64,000 nt of DNA from Mastigias papua (taxonomy: Eukaryota; Cnidaria; Scyphozoa; Rhizostomeae; Mastigiidae). The DNA lies in assembly GCA_964019165.1 (NCBI GenBank), contig OZ025282.1:9582229-9646228 (forward strand), given 5' to 3'. The notes under the pieces were generated by a model. It worked only from the letters and a program-made list of their open reading frames with translations. It did no database searches and was not told the DNA's origin. Below, one piece after another: positions 12,366 to 23,809 of the stretch (position 1 is its first letter; each line of letters opens with the position of its first letter). A program made the translations under genes and the position numbers.

Positions 12366-15187
12366 GTGCTCTGTGCTTAACACAAAGCAGTTGATAAACA
12401 GAATCCTAACCACCAAGAAAATCAATAAGCATGTTGATTGGACAGGCTTATACTCAATAACATCCACTTACTAGTTTCATACCTGAGAGGCATCATTTAT
12501 TCGTGCACTTCGAATATCCAATATACAGTATCCAATTGGTTCTTTCCTTTTACTTTCTATATCAACAGCAAAGCACTAGTGAAAAAATAACCTTTTAAAG
12601 TGCCATATCACAATTTCAGGGTATGGTATCCATAGATATAAAAACTCATATTTGAAACTGACCACAAGAATAGACTATCTATGGAATATGTGTCAAACAC
12701 TACAATACCATGTCATGATAATCATTTAGCAATGAAGTGTGCAAAGCAGGGAAGAGTGGGAACAAGACAACAGGGTCATATAACAATAATATATATGTAC
12801 AAAACATGCATTATAAATTTGCTTACTAAGCAACTACACATGGTCTAGTGCTCAAAGTTAAATACAGTTTATACAAGATGGCTTTGGAAATCAAAGCTAG
12901 TCATAAGTTGCCTGTGATTTCCTTGCATGTTGTTTATAAGTTGCTGCGCTATGAGTAAACAATAATAAGAGCTCATAGCCTCTCCAAATAGAACATCCCA
13001 ACTTTCCTGCAACATCATTATTTAGATTGGCCTGGGAGACCAGACTTAACTGATGACTTAATGTACAAGACTTTTGGCTAGGGATAGAGCTTTGTGCATT
13101 ACTGTGAAACATGATATTTACTCTTCCCTTCAATATCCAAGAAGCAACAAAAAATCTGTTGTTGAAGGAGTAGTTAGCAATAATTTTATATCATAGCTTA
13201 ACCTGAGCAAAACAAATGTGTGCTACAAAATTGAGCTTCTTGAGCTATGTTATACATACCTAAGAATGCATTTAAAATATCCGCAGAAAAAACTGTTAAA
13301 AGCAAAATTAAATGGGGACTCCAATCTAGGAATATTTGATATTTTGAAAGTATATATAAAATTGTTATATTAAAATAAGTGATTTGCTTGTAGAGCATGC
13401 CTATTCATACAGCTGTGTGAAAGGACGATTCTAGATTACCTGGAGATAGACATATTATCAAAGGATTAGCATTTGGTTTGCATTGAGACTCTTATGGTCA
13501 TAACAAACAGGTTATCTTAGGGAAGTCCCTTATGATGGGTTGAAAAGAATTTAAGTTAGAAATGACTTCTCGATTTTAGATGCACAGTCATGCACTCCAG
13601 GCATAACTTTAGGCATGCCTAAGGTACTCATGCTTGATTGAGTGCCTTTCTGGGGAAGGCCTGCTTATATTCACAAAAATATGATTCTAATCACAGCACA
13701 GATTCTGATTAACAAAAATAATGTAACATTTTGTTGCCTGGTTTCAATCTAACAAACAATTCATTCATTGCTGCTTGAAGTGTAGCTTTACAGGACCATG
13801 ATTAAAAGGAGATGCTGAAGTTACAAAAAGCACATGCTAAAATTATGCAAATGATCAATTACACACCTCTTTCTTGATTAAGTGACACAACCTCTATTTA
13901 GTTATTTACAATATGTACATTAGGAACTGTGTTCATAGATAAAAAAGTAAATAAAAATACCAGTAGAGGAGAATCATGAAAACATTTCTTTGCAGAGGTG
14001 AAATGTAATTTGTTATTCTTATGATGTAAAGTTCTAAACTACATTTTTTGTTACAGGATATGATACTGATATCAAAATATGATGATAAAATTCACATTGA
14101 ATAAGTGTACTGTAGTTAAATGTCTATTTTTGAAGCATCATATCTCAAAAATTGAGTTCTTTCCCTCAAACTAAACAGAATAACCCTGAGGCAAAGGCAC
14201 ATCTGATGGTGGTAAGGATTATTCAAGTAAGAGTTATAACCATCAATTAGAAACATCATTTAGCCCTAGTTTGTCAAACAAGCACCATAGCCATGTACAT
14301 ACCAAACAACTTAAGAACTTTATTAAGCACAACAGTGCTCAGTTGATCATTTATAGTAAGGCAAAACTATCAGATATTAATAATGTAATGAAAAAACGCT
14401 ACCACTGAACTGAATGGAAATGGCAAAAATACCACAGCATAGAAGTGGCTTACAGTACCTGAAGTTTTATTGGCGTTCTTTGGAGGCGGTGCTGGTGTAA
14501 GGACTTTTTGTCTGATTCCCATGCAAGCTCAGTTGTAAAATTAGGGTTCTCAGTGTGATCTACAGGATCAGTTGATAGGATTTCTCCATCAAATTTTGCT
14601 TCTACCAAGATCTTGTGGTCAGCTCTCCTCGGAAATTTTCTTCCTTTGAACAAATGATTGAAAGTACTTGGAAATATCTAACATTCAAACAAGAGTTACC
14701 GCAATCAAAGTAATAATGTCAAGGTAGTATCGGCCTAGAGAGAGCTACAGGCTCAAGAACGAAGCTCAATGTTTTACAGAATTCACTGATGTAAGAAAGC
14801 AGTACTGCTAAAGACCTTTCAGCACTCGTGGTTTGGCTGTGAGATTCAAGATTTCAGATGCCCTGGCTGGTGATCTCATTGTCCAACTTCAAAATCACAC
14901 AACCTAACCTCAACTATTCACAGTCTAACCTCGATCTTAATGACTATATGCAGATGATCAAAAAGCGAACGTCTAGAAACATTTAAAACGGAACTAATCC
15001 ATTGACAAAAATCTAAAGGTAAGGCTATTGCAAGTCAATTCTCCAGATCTCAGGGTTGCAGCAGCATGGTAGTTTATTGCTATTCTACAATAACATCTTC
15101 TTTACGACATAAGGCATCAAATAAACAATCTAACAATTCCGTACCCTCTACAATGCCAACAACAAGCAACAATTTATTTGCAGCCAT
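150..15187 (-). CDS. CEP120: CEP120, centrosomal protein of 120 kDa (16 coding exons)
   Basis: CEP120 is a daughter-centriole protein needed for centriole elongation and ciliogenesis. Coding exons, 5' to 3': 15187-15145, 14643-14459, 12575-12483, 11832-11718, 10774-10623, 10321-10127, 8842-8564, 6626-6313, 5738-5589, 4927-4813, 4238-4183, 3742-3643, 2821-2606, 2138-2010, 1502-1164, 374-150. Every junction is GT-AG, all phases agree, and the total is 2706 nt (901 residues). The order matches the family: C2A about 1-140 ([25 protein letters not shown]), C2B about 180-340 ([19 protein letters not shown]), a low-complexity Ser/Lys linker, C2C about 435-590 (YPFFGS, CAFDFA), and a coiled coil about 650-895 ([24 protein letters not shown]). 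The start [10 protein letters not shown] aligns with the human N-terminus. The frame ends at TAG 152-150, some 80 residues short of the human protein (about 986 residues as I recall it), so either the C-terminus is short or another exon lies outside the window. Exon 11 is the least conserved. Confidence 0.96.
5755..5990. repeat. TTCGA-rich degenerate repeat in a CEP120 intron
   Basis: Around ten TTCGA or ATTCGAT pentamer/heptamer motifs occur in this stretch and again at 6185-6235, within the intron between CEP120 exons 9 and 8. The pattern looks like a decayed short-unit satellite rather than coding sequence. Confidence 0.5.
6008..6178 (+). repeat. Dispersed repeat copy A with GC-rich terminal hairpin
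   Basis: This segment shares an ordered series of short matches with 61795-61958, including CAGCTATTTTC, AAAACTATTGT and GAATGAAAT, followed by a G-run. It ends in a strong hairpin (GGGGGGCT, GT, AGCCCCCC) and then CCTCCTACGCCTATAA. The body is non-coding. It is probably a non-autonomous transposon family, judged from two copies only. Confidence 0.6.
7341..8088 (+). mobile_element. 3' fragment of a non-LTR retrotransposon (family A, copy 1)
   Basis: This is nearly collinear with the 3' part of the element at 20960-24498, with high identity by eye. It encodes the region after the reverse-transcriptase core, ending near [18 protein letters not shown] then [16 protein letters not shown] and stop at 7928-7930. 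A final FxYxGxxxWNxLP-IR-SxSxxxFKxxLKxHL pattern is typical of CR1/Jockey-type LINE ORF2 ends. The tail runs into a TATTACTA-type simple repeat near 8050-8088. It is 5'-truncated, carries frame breaks, and lies antisense within CEP120 intron 7. Confidence 0.8.
8119..8343 (+). mobile_element. C-terminal fragment of a second LINE family (family B)
   Basis: The frame reads [17 protein letters not shown], then LSKHILEG, an [10 protein letters not shown] stretch, DIKTWIGIS and WDYK. This matches the general ORF2 C-terminal pattern RKLKFFGHIxR, GxRxRGRxxxxW, DIxxWxGxS known from other LINE groups. It directly abuts the 3' tail of family A copy 1. A short related piece (AVIKERNLKFF) sits inside the 3' end of copy 2 at about 24300-24365. 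The frame ends at the TGA at 8341-8343. Confidence 0.6.
12187..12365. repeat. (CA)n microsatellite in CEP120 intron 3
   Basis: About 180 bp of CA dinucleotides, interrupted by TA and AAACA units. The reading frames of over 80 codons here are Cys-Val or Thr-His artefacts of the repeat. Confidence 0.97.
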
Positions 15188-17616
15188 TATGAGATGTACT
15201 ATTAACCAGCCGCCATGTTGATCATAGAATCAAGTAATCGCCCAAATCAACCGCCAAAAGTAACACAGGGGTACAACGATATAATCTCAACGCTTTCTAC
15301 TTACCCGGAAGCAAACTGATCGGCAGTGGAGAACTTAGAGGGCAACTGCCTCCCGATTTCTAGGATATGTCTCCCAAAAGTAAACTTTTGACCCCAAGAA
15401 ATTGCCCCCTTTTCAAATAAAATGCACAAGAATCTTTGGTGCTATACATAGCAAGAATAGTTAGCAATATAGAACTTGGAGAAAGACCATCGGCCACTAA
15501 TTTACAGCCTCATTCAAGCTGCTCCGTTTTAAAACTTATTCGTTTTTGTAGATATCTGTTACCCGATGACACTGCTCCATTTTTGATAAAAGTAGAGTTT
15601 AAAATGCCCGCTTTTGTACGTTCACACTGCTGACAAAAACAGTGAGAAAATATCACTGCGTTAAATCACTGATCTCAAAAAAGGACTTTTTTTGAGATCA
15701 ATGGAGTTAAATGCATTTTGTGTTGCTGCTGTTGCAGTGTTTGCGTTTTTAACTATTTTTGTGCTTTCACAGCGATCTAGAGCATTGTCGAAAACCTCCG
15801 ATTTTGCAAACATCCACTCCATTTTGTGCGTTTTTGAGCGTTTTTGTGCGGAGAAGTGTGAGCGGTTTGGTAAAAATCTACATTCTTTAGAAACCAAAAA
15901 GTAAATTCATGACATGGTCAGTAATCTACATACTTAAAATCCAAGTCTACTAGGCGGGGAAACCTACATCTAGCAGTGCTCATCGGTATGGCAACTAGGA
16001 TAGACATAAAGTAGGGCTACTCAATCTAGTGATGCATAGGCACCCAGTACTAAGCACGGCATGACGCTTCTGGGAGATAAATTGTGACCTTTTGCTGTCA
16101 CTTTCAGTGTTAGTTCTTCCTAGAATTGTGCCTATGCATTGTATTGTTCTCTCAAAGTTTAGTTCGGGAAATGTTCTAGCGAAGAAAATTGTATAATATC
16201 TTCTGTCGAATGAGACTTACCATGGTGAGTCCTCCTGTGTCACTATCCAAATATTATGTAACCCTGGTATAACCAAGTACTATCGTCCCTGTAAATGGCT
16301 ATGATTGCGAATATGATCATGAATACCATCTTTGAACGGTCTGAAAAAGGAGGAATTTTCTCGGGGTTCCTGTCAGAAACGTAATAATCTGGCTAAAGTT
16401 TCTGTCAGTGCACTATTGACTATCAATGCACCTACTCCCAGATAAAGAGAGCATGCAACGCTGGTGCTCTATGAACATTAGACTATATCTGCTCAGAGCA
16501 ATAAAGGCCTATACTCTACTGGTCGTAAAATGAGTAACAGTTTCCTTTACAACAAGAATAATATTCTACATTCAAAGTTAAAGGCATTGACGCTTCAAGA
16601 AATAACAAGAAGTAACCTTTTGATAGCATGGAATGGTGTCAAGCCTTCAAATTTAGATCGAAAGCCGGCCATAGGAAGATTCTTTCAGAAGAAGAATTGT
16701 CGTGAATCAAACTCAAGTGTAGAAATTTACGAAGATAAAGAATTCGGCTTCTGAATTTCATTGAAGGAATTATGAAGATATATATCTAAGGCAAGTTTTA
16801 AATTTATAGGATATCTGAGTTCCAAATAAAAAATTATTTTATTTCAGCTAGCTTAAAAGAGCGAGGTCACAAAAAATTCTCGGAAAGTAGTCAGCTCCCC
16901 CCCCCCTGTATACCTTGGCTTGCTCTTCTAGTTAATCAGACTAACACGTTCCTGTTTTAAGTATTTGCCTCTCCACTTACCATCTTCTAAAACAGCTCTT
17001 CACTATAGCTCGAAAAAGCGAGAACATTCTTTAAGCATACTGAAAAGCTTCTTTCGTCCAACACTCATCAGAGAATGAAGCATTTTTAGACAAGAGGATT
17101 TAGTTCTTATGAGAAGGAGACGAAAAAATTCCGCGAAATATGGAAACAGTTTCCAAGGAGCTAATGCATATTTAAAAAAAGGCTGTTAGTTATGAGAAAA
17201 CCATTCATGAGCTAGACAGCAAGTTTCCACGATCTTACAAATAAGACTGTATTTCATCAAAATCATGTTGGCCTTGGTTCAATATTTGCACATTTCGATA
17301 CGCCTTGTGCTTTAAGTCTGCAAGATTCAACCAACTATTGAGCAATTAACGGTTGTTATACGGAAGGTATAGCAAGCGGGGTTGTTTCGAATAACAGGTA
17401 CCTATGTTCAAGCCTAGTTGAGCTTCCTTTGAAGCAGTCATAATCAAATCATAACTGGTAGAGAATACCTAAGCATTGGTGTGTTTGAATATCATAATTC
17501 ATTGATATTGGGAAAGGACAAATATGAAAGGGTATCCGTAGAAAAGCTAATTTCACGCTTGTAGGAAAGAACAAAAGATACTTCTTATTGCAAACACGTC
17601 CTGAACAGCAGCCATA
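15188..17616. other. Divergent intergenic region between CEP120 and the first K2P gene
   Basis: No gene is supported here. Open frames of 60-80 codons (15436-15633, 15692-15904, 16530-16754) have no recognisable domain and no convincing splice sites. The region should hold both promoters. A short hairpin (13-bp arms, TGATCTCAAAAAA and its complement) lies at 15670-15700. Confidence 0.6.
15202..15216 (-). promoter_or_regulatory. YY1-like motif and four-codon uORF just upstream of CEP120
   Basis: On the minus strand AACATGGCGGC lies 15-30 bases before the CEP120 ATG. It fits the YY1 consensus AANATGGCGGC, which in animals often lies just downstream of the transcription start. The same ATG opens a minimal uORF (Met-Ala-Ala-Gly-stop). 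Both the uORF ATG and the main ATG have A at -3 and G at +4. Confidence 0.45.
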
Positions 17617-20575
17617 ATGGCGACCGCCAAGAGAATGTACGCAGATTTTGTTGTTCGCTACATATTTGTAATTGTAGCTATATCTGTTGGGGCAGCGATA
17701 TTCAAGGAAATCGAGAAGCCTGGGGTTGAAAACACCGCAGAGGCCGAACAAGATTATGCCAGGAAAATGGAAGGATTGCGGAAGAATCTCTCAGAAAGCT
17801 TGAATGTTACGATCGAGCAAGGATTGTTTGAAAGTTTTACTAAAAGGGTGAAATCTGTAGGAATACCTACAAAGCCCAAAGCATGGACATGGAATGATGG
17901 ATTTCACTTTGCATTTACCGTTATGAGCACAATAGGTGAGGCATTCTGTTTTAATGAAAAATTCTGTACCAAACACTGAACCCAAATTGCTTGAAACTTG
18001 AAATATGCTCAATAAAAATCGGAAAGATTCTTCAGTATAATGAAAGTACTTCCATCATATGACATTAATCAGATTTTAAAACATCGGGTAATGAGCGAAT
18101 ATCGACTTAAATATAGTCGTGCAGTGATGATAACCGATAAATTTACTTCCTTGTAAACATATAGATCTACAGGGAAGTTGGATTCAAAGCCAACGATGAC
18201 GTAATCCCATCACTGCAGACCACCTCTCGTCACGTAATGCCCAACCCAGCAATTTCGGATAGTGCATGCAGTTTCAGTTGCCAGTATTTCTGTTGCCATT
18301 TAATGTCATTGTATATATCATCCACATTCGCCATATAACGAACATCTCCGAGAGTCTGCACTCAACATAATATCTGATAATCCCAAATGAACAGCAAAAT
18401 TAAACATTATACAAAATTGTAACATGATTGTATAAAGGACCCTGTATATGGAATCTAGAACCAAAACTTTAAAAGGAACTTGTACTACCTAAGCCAAAAT
18501 TCCCAAGGAGCTTAGTTCTATCACTGCAGACAATCGAGAATAGAGAAGTCAAATTTGATAAAGTATGTGTGACCCTCGTACAAGTTGTTCATAGCCGCGT
18601 TGCCGTAGAAACTTGCAGTGTCCATAGTACAGTATCTTGTCTTAATACAGAACGGTTACAATGTTTACAGCACTAAATGTGCAGCTGAAATTAAGAAACT
18701 GTTAAGGAAATTTTAATACTGACATGTAGTCAAAAGAGTTTAACAAATAAGGGAATCCTAGAACCAGGCCTTGAGCTTGGCTTTATTCGAAGGAAAACGA
18801 GTACACGAAATTGTTCAATGGCTAGTAAACATTGGGTATTGTTCTGCTTGAATTGGGGGTCTGTGAATTGGTAGGCATACCCATCCTACAATTATTACAA
18901 ATATTATTATAAAATTTATGATGTAGGCTCTTAGAAGAAGCCAAATAACAGCTAATTAAAGCCTACAAAAGAAATAAAAATAACAGTGTCCAAATCTTTA
19001 AAATATACAGAATTGTAACAACAAGATTTGTGAGTCATTTCATTGAGTTTCCAATCAAACCTTGGTTGGAGACTTTTTATGCAGAAAATGCTGGAGCAAG
19101 TAACTGCAACAAACCAATTAGTGATGATTGCTTTCATAATGGCCAGTACACTTTGAGGATCATGACAAGAATTGTCATTTACATAAATACCACAAAAGTA
19201 AAATGATAGTTAAAAAGCATAAAGAAAATAAAACATAGTATTCAAAAATAATAACAATGAATGTCAAATCGTAATTACATGAGGGCACTATATGATAATA
19301 GTACACGAGAAATGTATCATATCAAACTAGTTCCAAGATATAATAGATACAATTAATTTAAAGATACTAAGTCAATGATAAAAAATGAATGAAATACTTA
19401 GAAATACAATGAAAACAGCGAAAGCATTTCAGGACATAGAATGAAGTCACCTGAAATGTCTAAGAATGCTGCTGTTGTTCTTGAAAATATAAAACTTTAT
19501 CAGATTCACCTGCATATTCTGGTGAGGAAAATACAGGTGGATTGCGGCATGAATTCAGCGTATTTATTACTTTTCTAATAAAGTGTTATCATATCGCCAT
19601 ATGATGAGACTGGGTGTAAAACCACAACTGTAAAACTTAAACATGTGGCTTTTCCGTTGCTTTCCTTTTATATAAATGAAAAGGAGAGCATATGGAAGAA
19701 TGCCACAAAAAGGAAAAACAAACAAAAATTGGTAAGACAACAGGATCTAGGAGAGATCAAAAGTGAGAGTATGAGGAAATAGCTTACCCAAGTGAGATTC
19801 GACAACATACAAAGTCAAAAGTGGCGAGTTCGAGTCCAGCTCGGGTTAGGTAGTTTCTCGCACTTTCAACTTTAAAGCATAAACACAATAATAAGCCATA
19901 AAACCTCAAGTAAATAACTCCGCCACATACTGCTGTAACAGACATCAAATGCACATTGCCCTTATTAATTGATTCCCCTTAAGCAATAGCTCCTGACTGA
20001 TACTCTGTGAGGCAAAGCAAGGAAGCAAAATAGCTATATAGTCTCTTGGTTTATCATTTTCAGGTTATGGAGATGTCGTCCCGAAGACGAACCTTGGAAA
20101 GGTTGTCTGCATTTTTTACGCTATAATCACCATACCACTTTTCCTCATTGCCTTGTCTGCAGCTGGACAAGTAAAACGCTTTCACATCGAACTACTGCTT
20201 GCATTCATAGAAGAAAGACTGCTGAAGAGAAGCGAGATACGGCATAAAAAGAAGAAAATTATATGCATAACTGCGTTTCTTTTCGTAGTCGAAATCCTCC
20301 TTGCATCGGGGATATCGTACTCAATCGAGCAATGGTCGTTTCTAGATTGCATATACTTCTGGATCATAAGTGCAAGTACAATAGGCTTTGGAGATTTGAT
20401 ATCAGACTATAATGATAGCAATGGCCAGTTGCTATTTTTCAATCTGCTGTTTACACTCATCATTCAGGCTGGCTTTGCCACTATATTCAATGCTATCACA
20501 GAGATTGCATCAAAGAAAAACGTCTACATTTTCAAGGAGAAATCAACAGAGCATCAGGAAACCATTGAATTATAG
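17617..20575 (+). CDS. Two-pore-domain potassium (K2P) channel, first tandem copy
   Basis: K2P channels pass background potassium current across the plasma membrane; two subunits form one pore. Exon 1 is 17617-17935 and exon 2 is 20064-20575, joined by an AG|GTGAGG donor and a TTTTCAG acceptor, giving 276 residues. Order: M1 about 11-29; an extracellular cap with N-glycosylation sites at N57 (NLS) and N63 (NVT) and no cysteine; pore 1 filter TIGYG 105-109 followed by D; M2 119-139 (IFYAIITIPLFLIALSAAGQ); M3 172-190; pore 2 filter TIGFG 212-216; M4 about 228-250; and a short cytosolic tail. The intron splits the first Gly codon of GYG in phase 1, a position conserved in many animal K2P genes. 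The lack of a cap cysteine means no cap disulfide. The tail is short for the family. No subfamily can be assigned by eye. Confidence 0.95.
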
Positions 20576-22143
20576 AGAGGCCTACTGAAATGGGTCTTTC
20601 TAACATAGTCATAAGCGAGGAAAAGTTACAGTTATTGGATCTGTGATTGGAAATTTTGGAGAAGAATGATGATGAAGAAAGATGACATGGGAAATATTTC
20701 CTGGTGAAGAAGCTGCTACTTTAATGTTATCACTAGCCGCCCCGTCGAGGGACTAAAAGTGGAGATGCATTAACTATTAAGAATGTCCCCGATCCACCAC
20801 TCTTGTGTTCTCCACGAATGGAACATGCCCCATCGCGTACGGCAACATGATAGACACCTGTAACTAGAGGCTTGATAGGGGTTACTGTAGCTGAAGTATG
20901 TCATGACAATTCGTAGTGACTGGAGCACTTAGGTAAATTTGTCAACTCTGCAAGCTTAGGGCCAGCATTTTTCAACACTATCGCCAGCTCACAAAGGGCT
21001 ACGTAATCAATGCACTAATTCAATACGAAAAGCAATTCAGGATTACCACCATGGCTTGGTTAAAGAGACCAGAAATGACCCTAAGAAAATGTGGAAGACC
21101 ATTAACAGTCTCGAATAAACCTCTCCCCCGCTTTTTACTTTTTTGAAAGAAATCCACCAACGACATCCTTATTCCAGACCCCCGTTTATTATTTTTGTGT
21201 CTGTAGTTCGACTGAGTAGTAAGTAACGTGAGAAAATCGCCTTTTCCACATTGTCTACAGCTGAAATAAGTCGTGAAACTCATCCATAGATATTCCCTAA
21301 TATTCCAATTTCCCCAGTCTATCCTGGACTTAAGAATATGGGAAAGAGACTTTGCAGGTAAATCAATTCCCAGCCTAAATGTAAATGTAAAGTAGTTACT
21401 GAGGATGGTAAACTAGCTGAAGTTTTGAATATGCATTTTGATTCTGTCGGCCCTAAGCTTGCAGAAAATATTGCATCCAAGAAAAGCGATATTCCATTTT
21501 AATACATCAAATCTAATGATTCAGCTACCTTTGTCTCAAAACCAGGTACTAGTTCTCAAGTCTTATAGTGCATAAACCAACTCAAAAATGGCAAAGCATG
21601 TGAGCCTGATAAAATACCTGTAACCTTGGTAAAAGATGCAGCCAATTTCATTTCATACACACTAACTCTAATTTACAAGTCATCAATGAGAAATGGTGCT
21701 TTCCCGACTATTGGAAAACTACCGGGGTATGCTCCAATATTTAAGTCTAGAAAAAGATGCAACAGCAACAACTTTAGGCCAATTTCAATGCTTTCAATTT
21801 TCTCAAGAGTATTTGAAAGGTATAAGATCAATTATACAAGTTTCTTAAAGCGCATTGCATTTTAACAAATAACTAATGTGCCTTCAGGACATTATATTCC
21901 ACGATTATATACCTAGCAAATAGTACCGAACATTGGCATCAAAATGCCAATAACCAGAAGATTAATACATTTGGCACTGTTAAACACAAAATATTGATAC
22001 ATAAACTGATGGAATACGGTATCAAAGGAACAGAAATTGAATGGTTTAAATCGTACCTAAGTGGTAGAAAGCAATTCTGCACTGTAGATGGTCAAATATC
22101 AAGTATTGAAAAAGTTACTTGCGGCATTCCCCAAGGGTCATGC

Positions 22144-22262
22144 TTAGGTTCAAAAATATTCTCCTGCTTGAATTGCTTTCCTCAGTTTATTGTAACATAG
22201 TTTTGTTATTGTTGTAAATGTTATGAATTTAAATTAATTACTTCAAATCAAATCAAATTAGG
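22144..22262. mobile_element. 109-bp insertion in the LINE with TTAGG target-site duplication
   Basis: The RT frame stops after GGTTCATGCTTAGG-type sequence at 22148 and resumes at 22263 with CCCCCTTCTC; removing 22149-22257 and one repeat restores SCLGPLL in frame. The insert is flanked by TTAGG at 22144-22148 and 22258-22262 and ends in a short AATCAAATCAAA tail. A 5-bp duplication plus a repetitive 3' tail suggests a truncated retroposon, but no inverted ends or coding sequence are seen. Confidence 0.7.
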
Positions 22263-22925
22263 CCCCCTTCTCTGCATTGTATACCTTACCGACCTTGAGA
22301 GTTGCATTGCACTCTCTAAAGTAAACATGTATGCTGACGATACACATTCAACATTTGCATCTAATGATATAACAGAGCTTATACGCACGGGAAAGAAGGA
22401 GCTAGTAAATATCACTGATTAATTTAGGGTAAATAAACTAAGTGTGAACCCCACAAGACAGAATTTATGGCTATTGGTCATCAGCGTAGCATAAATACAA
22501 TCAACGACCTCCCCTCGCTCAAGCTTAATGATAGTGAAATAAAACGCGTGGGGAGTGTCAAATCCTTAGGTTTTATTGTTGACGATGGGCTAAAATGGAA
22601 GAATGAAGTTAAATCATCGAAGGAAAAGCTAGCAGGAGGTTCATTATCTTGAACAAAACTTAAATATGTTCTTTCCCAGTCCAAACTATGCGATGTTTAT
22701 CGTGTTCTCTTTGACAGTCACCTACGCTACGGAAACGTAGCATGGGGAAGCCTATCGTCAGCTGAACTACAAACACTACAGCATTTGCAAAATAGAGCCC
22801 TATCAATTATCGAGAGTGAAAGATTTAAGACCCATAGCATAGAAAATGGCTAAATGTTGAGAACATTATTGGCTTTGATCGTTCTGTGTTGGTGTGTAAA
22901 GGTATGGCCAAACTGGCCAACATTG

Positions 22926-22959
22926 TTGGCGAACATGTCAAACTTGACATGTTCGCCAA
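22926..22959. repeat. Perfect 16-bp palindrome at the left end of the Harbinger-like element
   Basis: TTGGCGAACATGTCAA is followed by AC and its exact reverse complement. The left arm overlaps the inner part of the terminal inverted repeat, so the left end carries the subterminal motif in both directions. Confidence 0.9.
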
Positions 22960-23599
22960 TGTAGCGTTCTTGGGTTCTTTGCTGGTGGCCAGTATTTACT
23001 AAAGTCTTATGCCTAGGCCATAGGCCTAGGCCTAAGTAGAAGTAACACAAGTAAAACTGCGCTTTGATGTGTATTATATAGTTGTAACTGAAAGACTGAT
23101 CAATCTGAATTAAACACTCATTACATATGACATCAACTGAACGCCAATCAATACATGGTACGTCAAGATCACAATACACGATATGTCACGATCACAATAC
23201 ACGTTGACAAGGGAACATATTGCCCGGAAAGGGTGTTTACTACACACAACAGGACTCCACATGAACGTAACACTGAAACACGTAACATGATAATTCAAGT
23301 AACATGAAATACAACGTAACACGACTAAACATCAAACTCAATTCGTTACACCAACAATGTTGCCCAGTTTGGCCACCATGTTGGCCAACAAATTCAGGTC
23401 AAAAAATGTTCGTGGCATGTTTGTACATGCTCAAAACATTGTCGCGAACATTTGTTGTTCGATGGAATGTTGTCTAATTTGGCCACTATGTTCGCGAACA
23501 ATTCAACTCAGTCAGGTAAAAGCAGGTAAAAGTGGCGCGAGAAATATGCGTAGATCATTAGTGCGCATTGCTACTAGCACGCACGAGGTTATTTTCAAA

Positions 23600-23809
23600 A
23601 TGGAAGTGGAAGCAATGGAGAAAAACAGAATGGACAAAACAAAAACCAGATGGATTGATGCACAAATATCAAAATTGATGGATTTGTGCGAGGAGCGCTA
23701 CTATATTTGGAATATTACTCACATAAATTATAGAAACAGAGAAATGAAGTCTCAAGCGTTTCAAGATTCAAGACATTTTTTACACAGTACAAAGATTTGG
23801 CGAGTTTGA
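23600..23809 (+). pseudogene. MADF (Myb/SANT-like) domain fragment within the Harbinger-like element
   Basis: From the ATG at 23600 the frame reads MEVEAMEKNRMDKTKTRWID, AQISKLMDLCEERYYIWN and NYRNREMKSQAF. The spacing of W, L, the EER/Y-W-N pair and the Y-NR stretch fits the first helices of a MADF domain (Myb/SANT-like, PF10545 type), a DNA-binding fold used by the accessory protein of PIF/Harbinger transposons. The domain breaks off after SQAFQD where its last helix should be, so it is truncated or needs splicing. An upstream frame extension to 23357 is repeat-derived and unlikely to be coding. Confidence 0.55.

Noticed and set aside
12098..12474. Several long Cys-Val and Thr-His frames on both strands
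   Set aside because: They are translations of the CA microsatellite.
19780..19865. Box-B-like GAGTTCGAGTCC with a weak A-box upstream, a possible tRNA-derived SINE
   Set aside because: The T-stem does not pair and no cloverleaf or SINE tail is visible.
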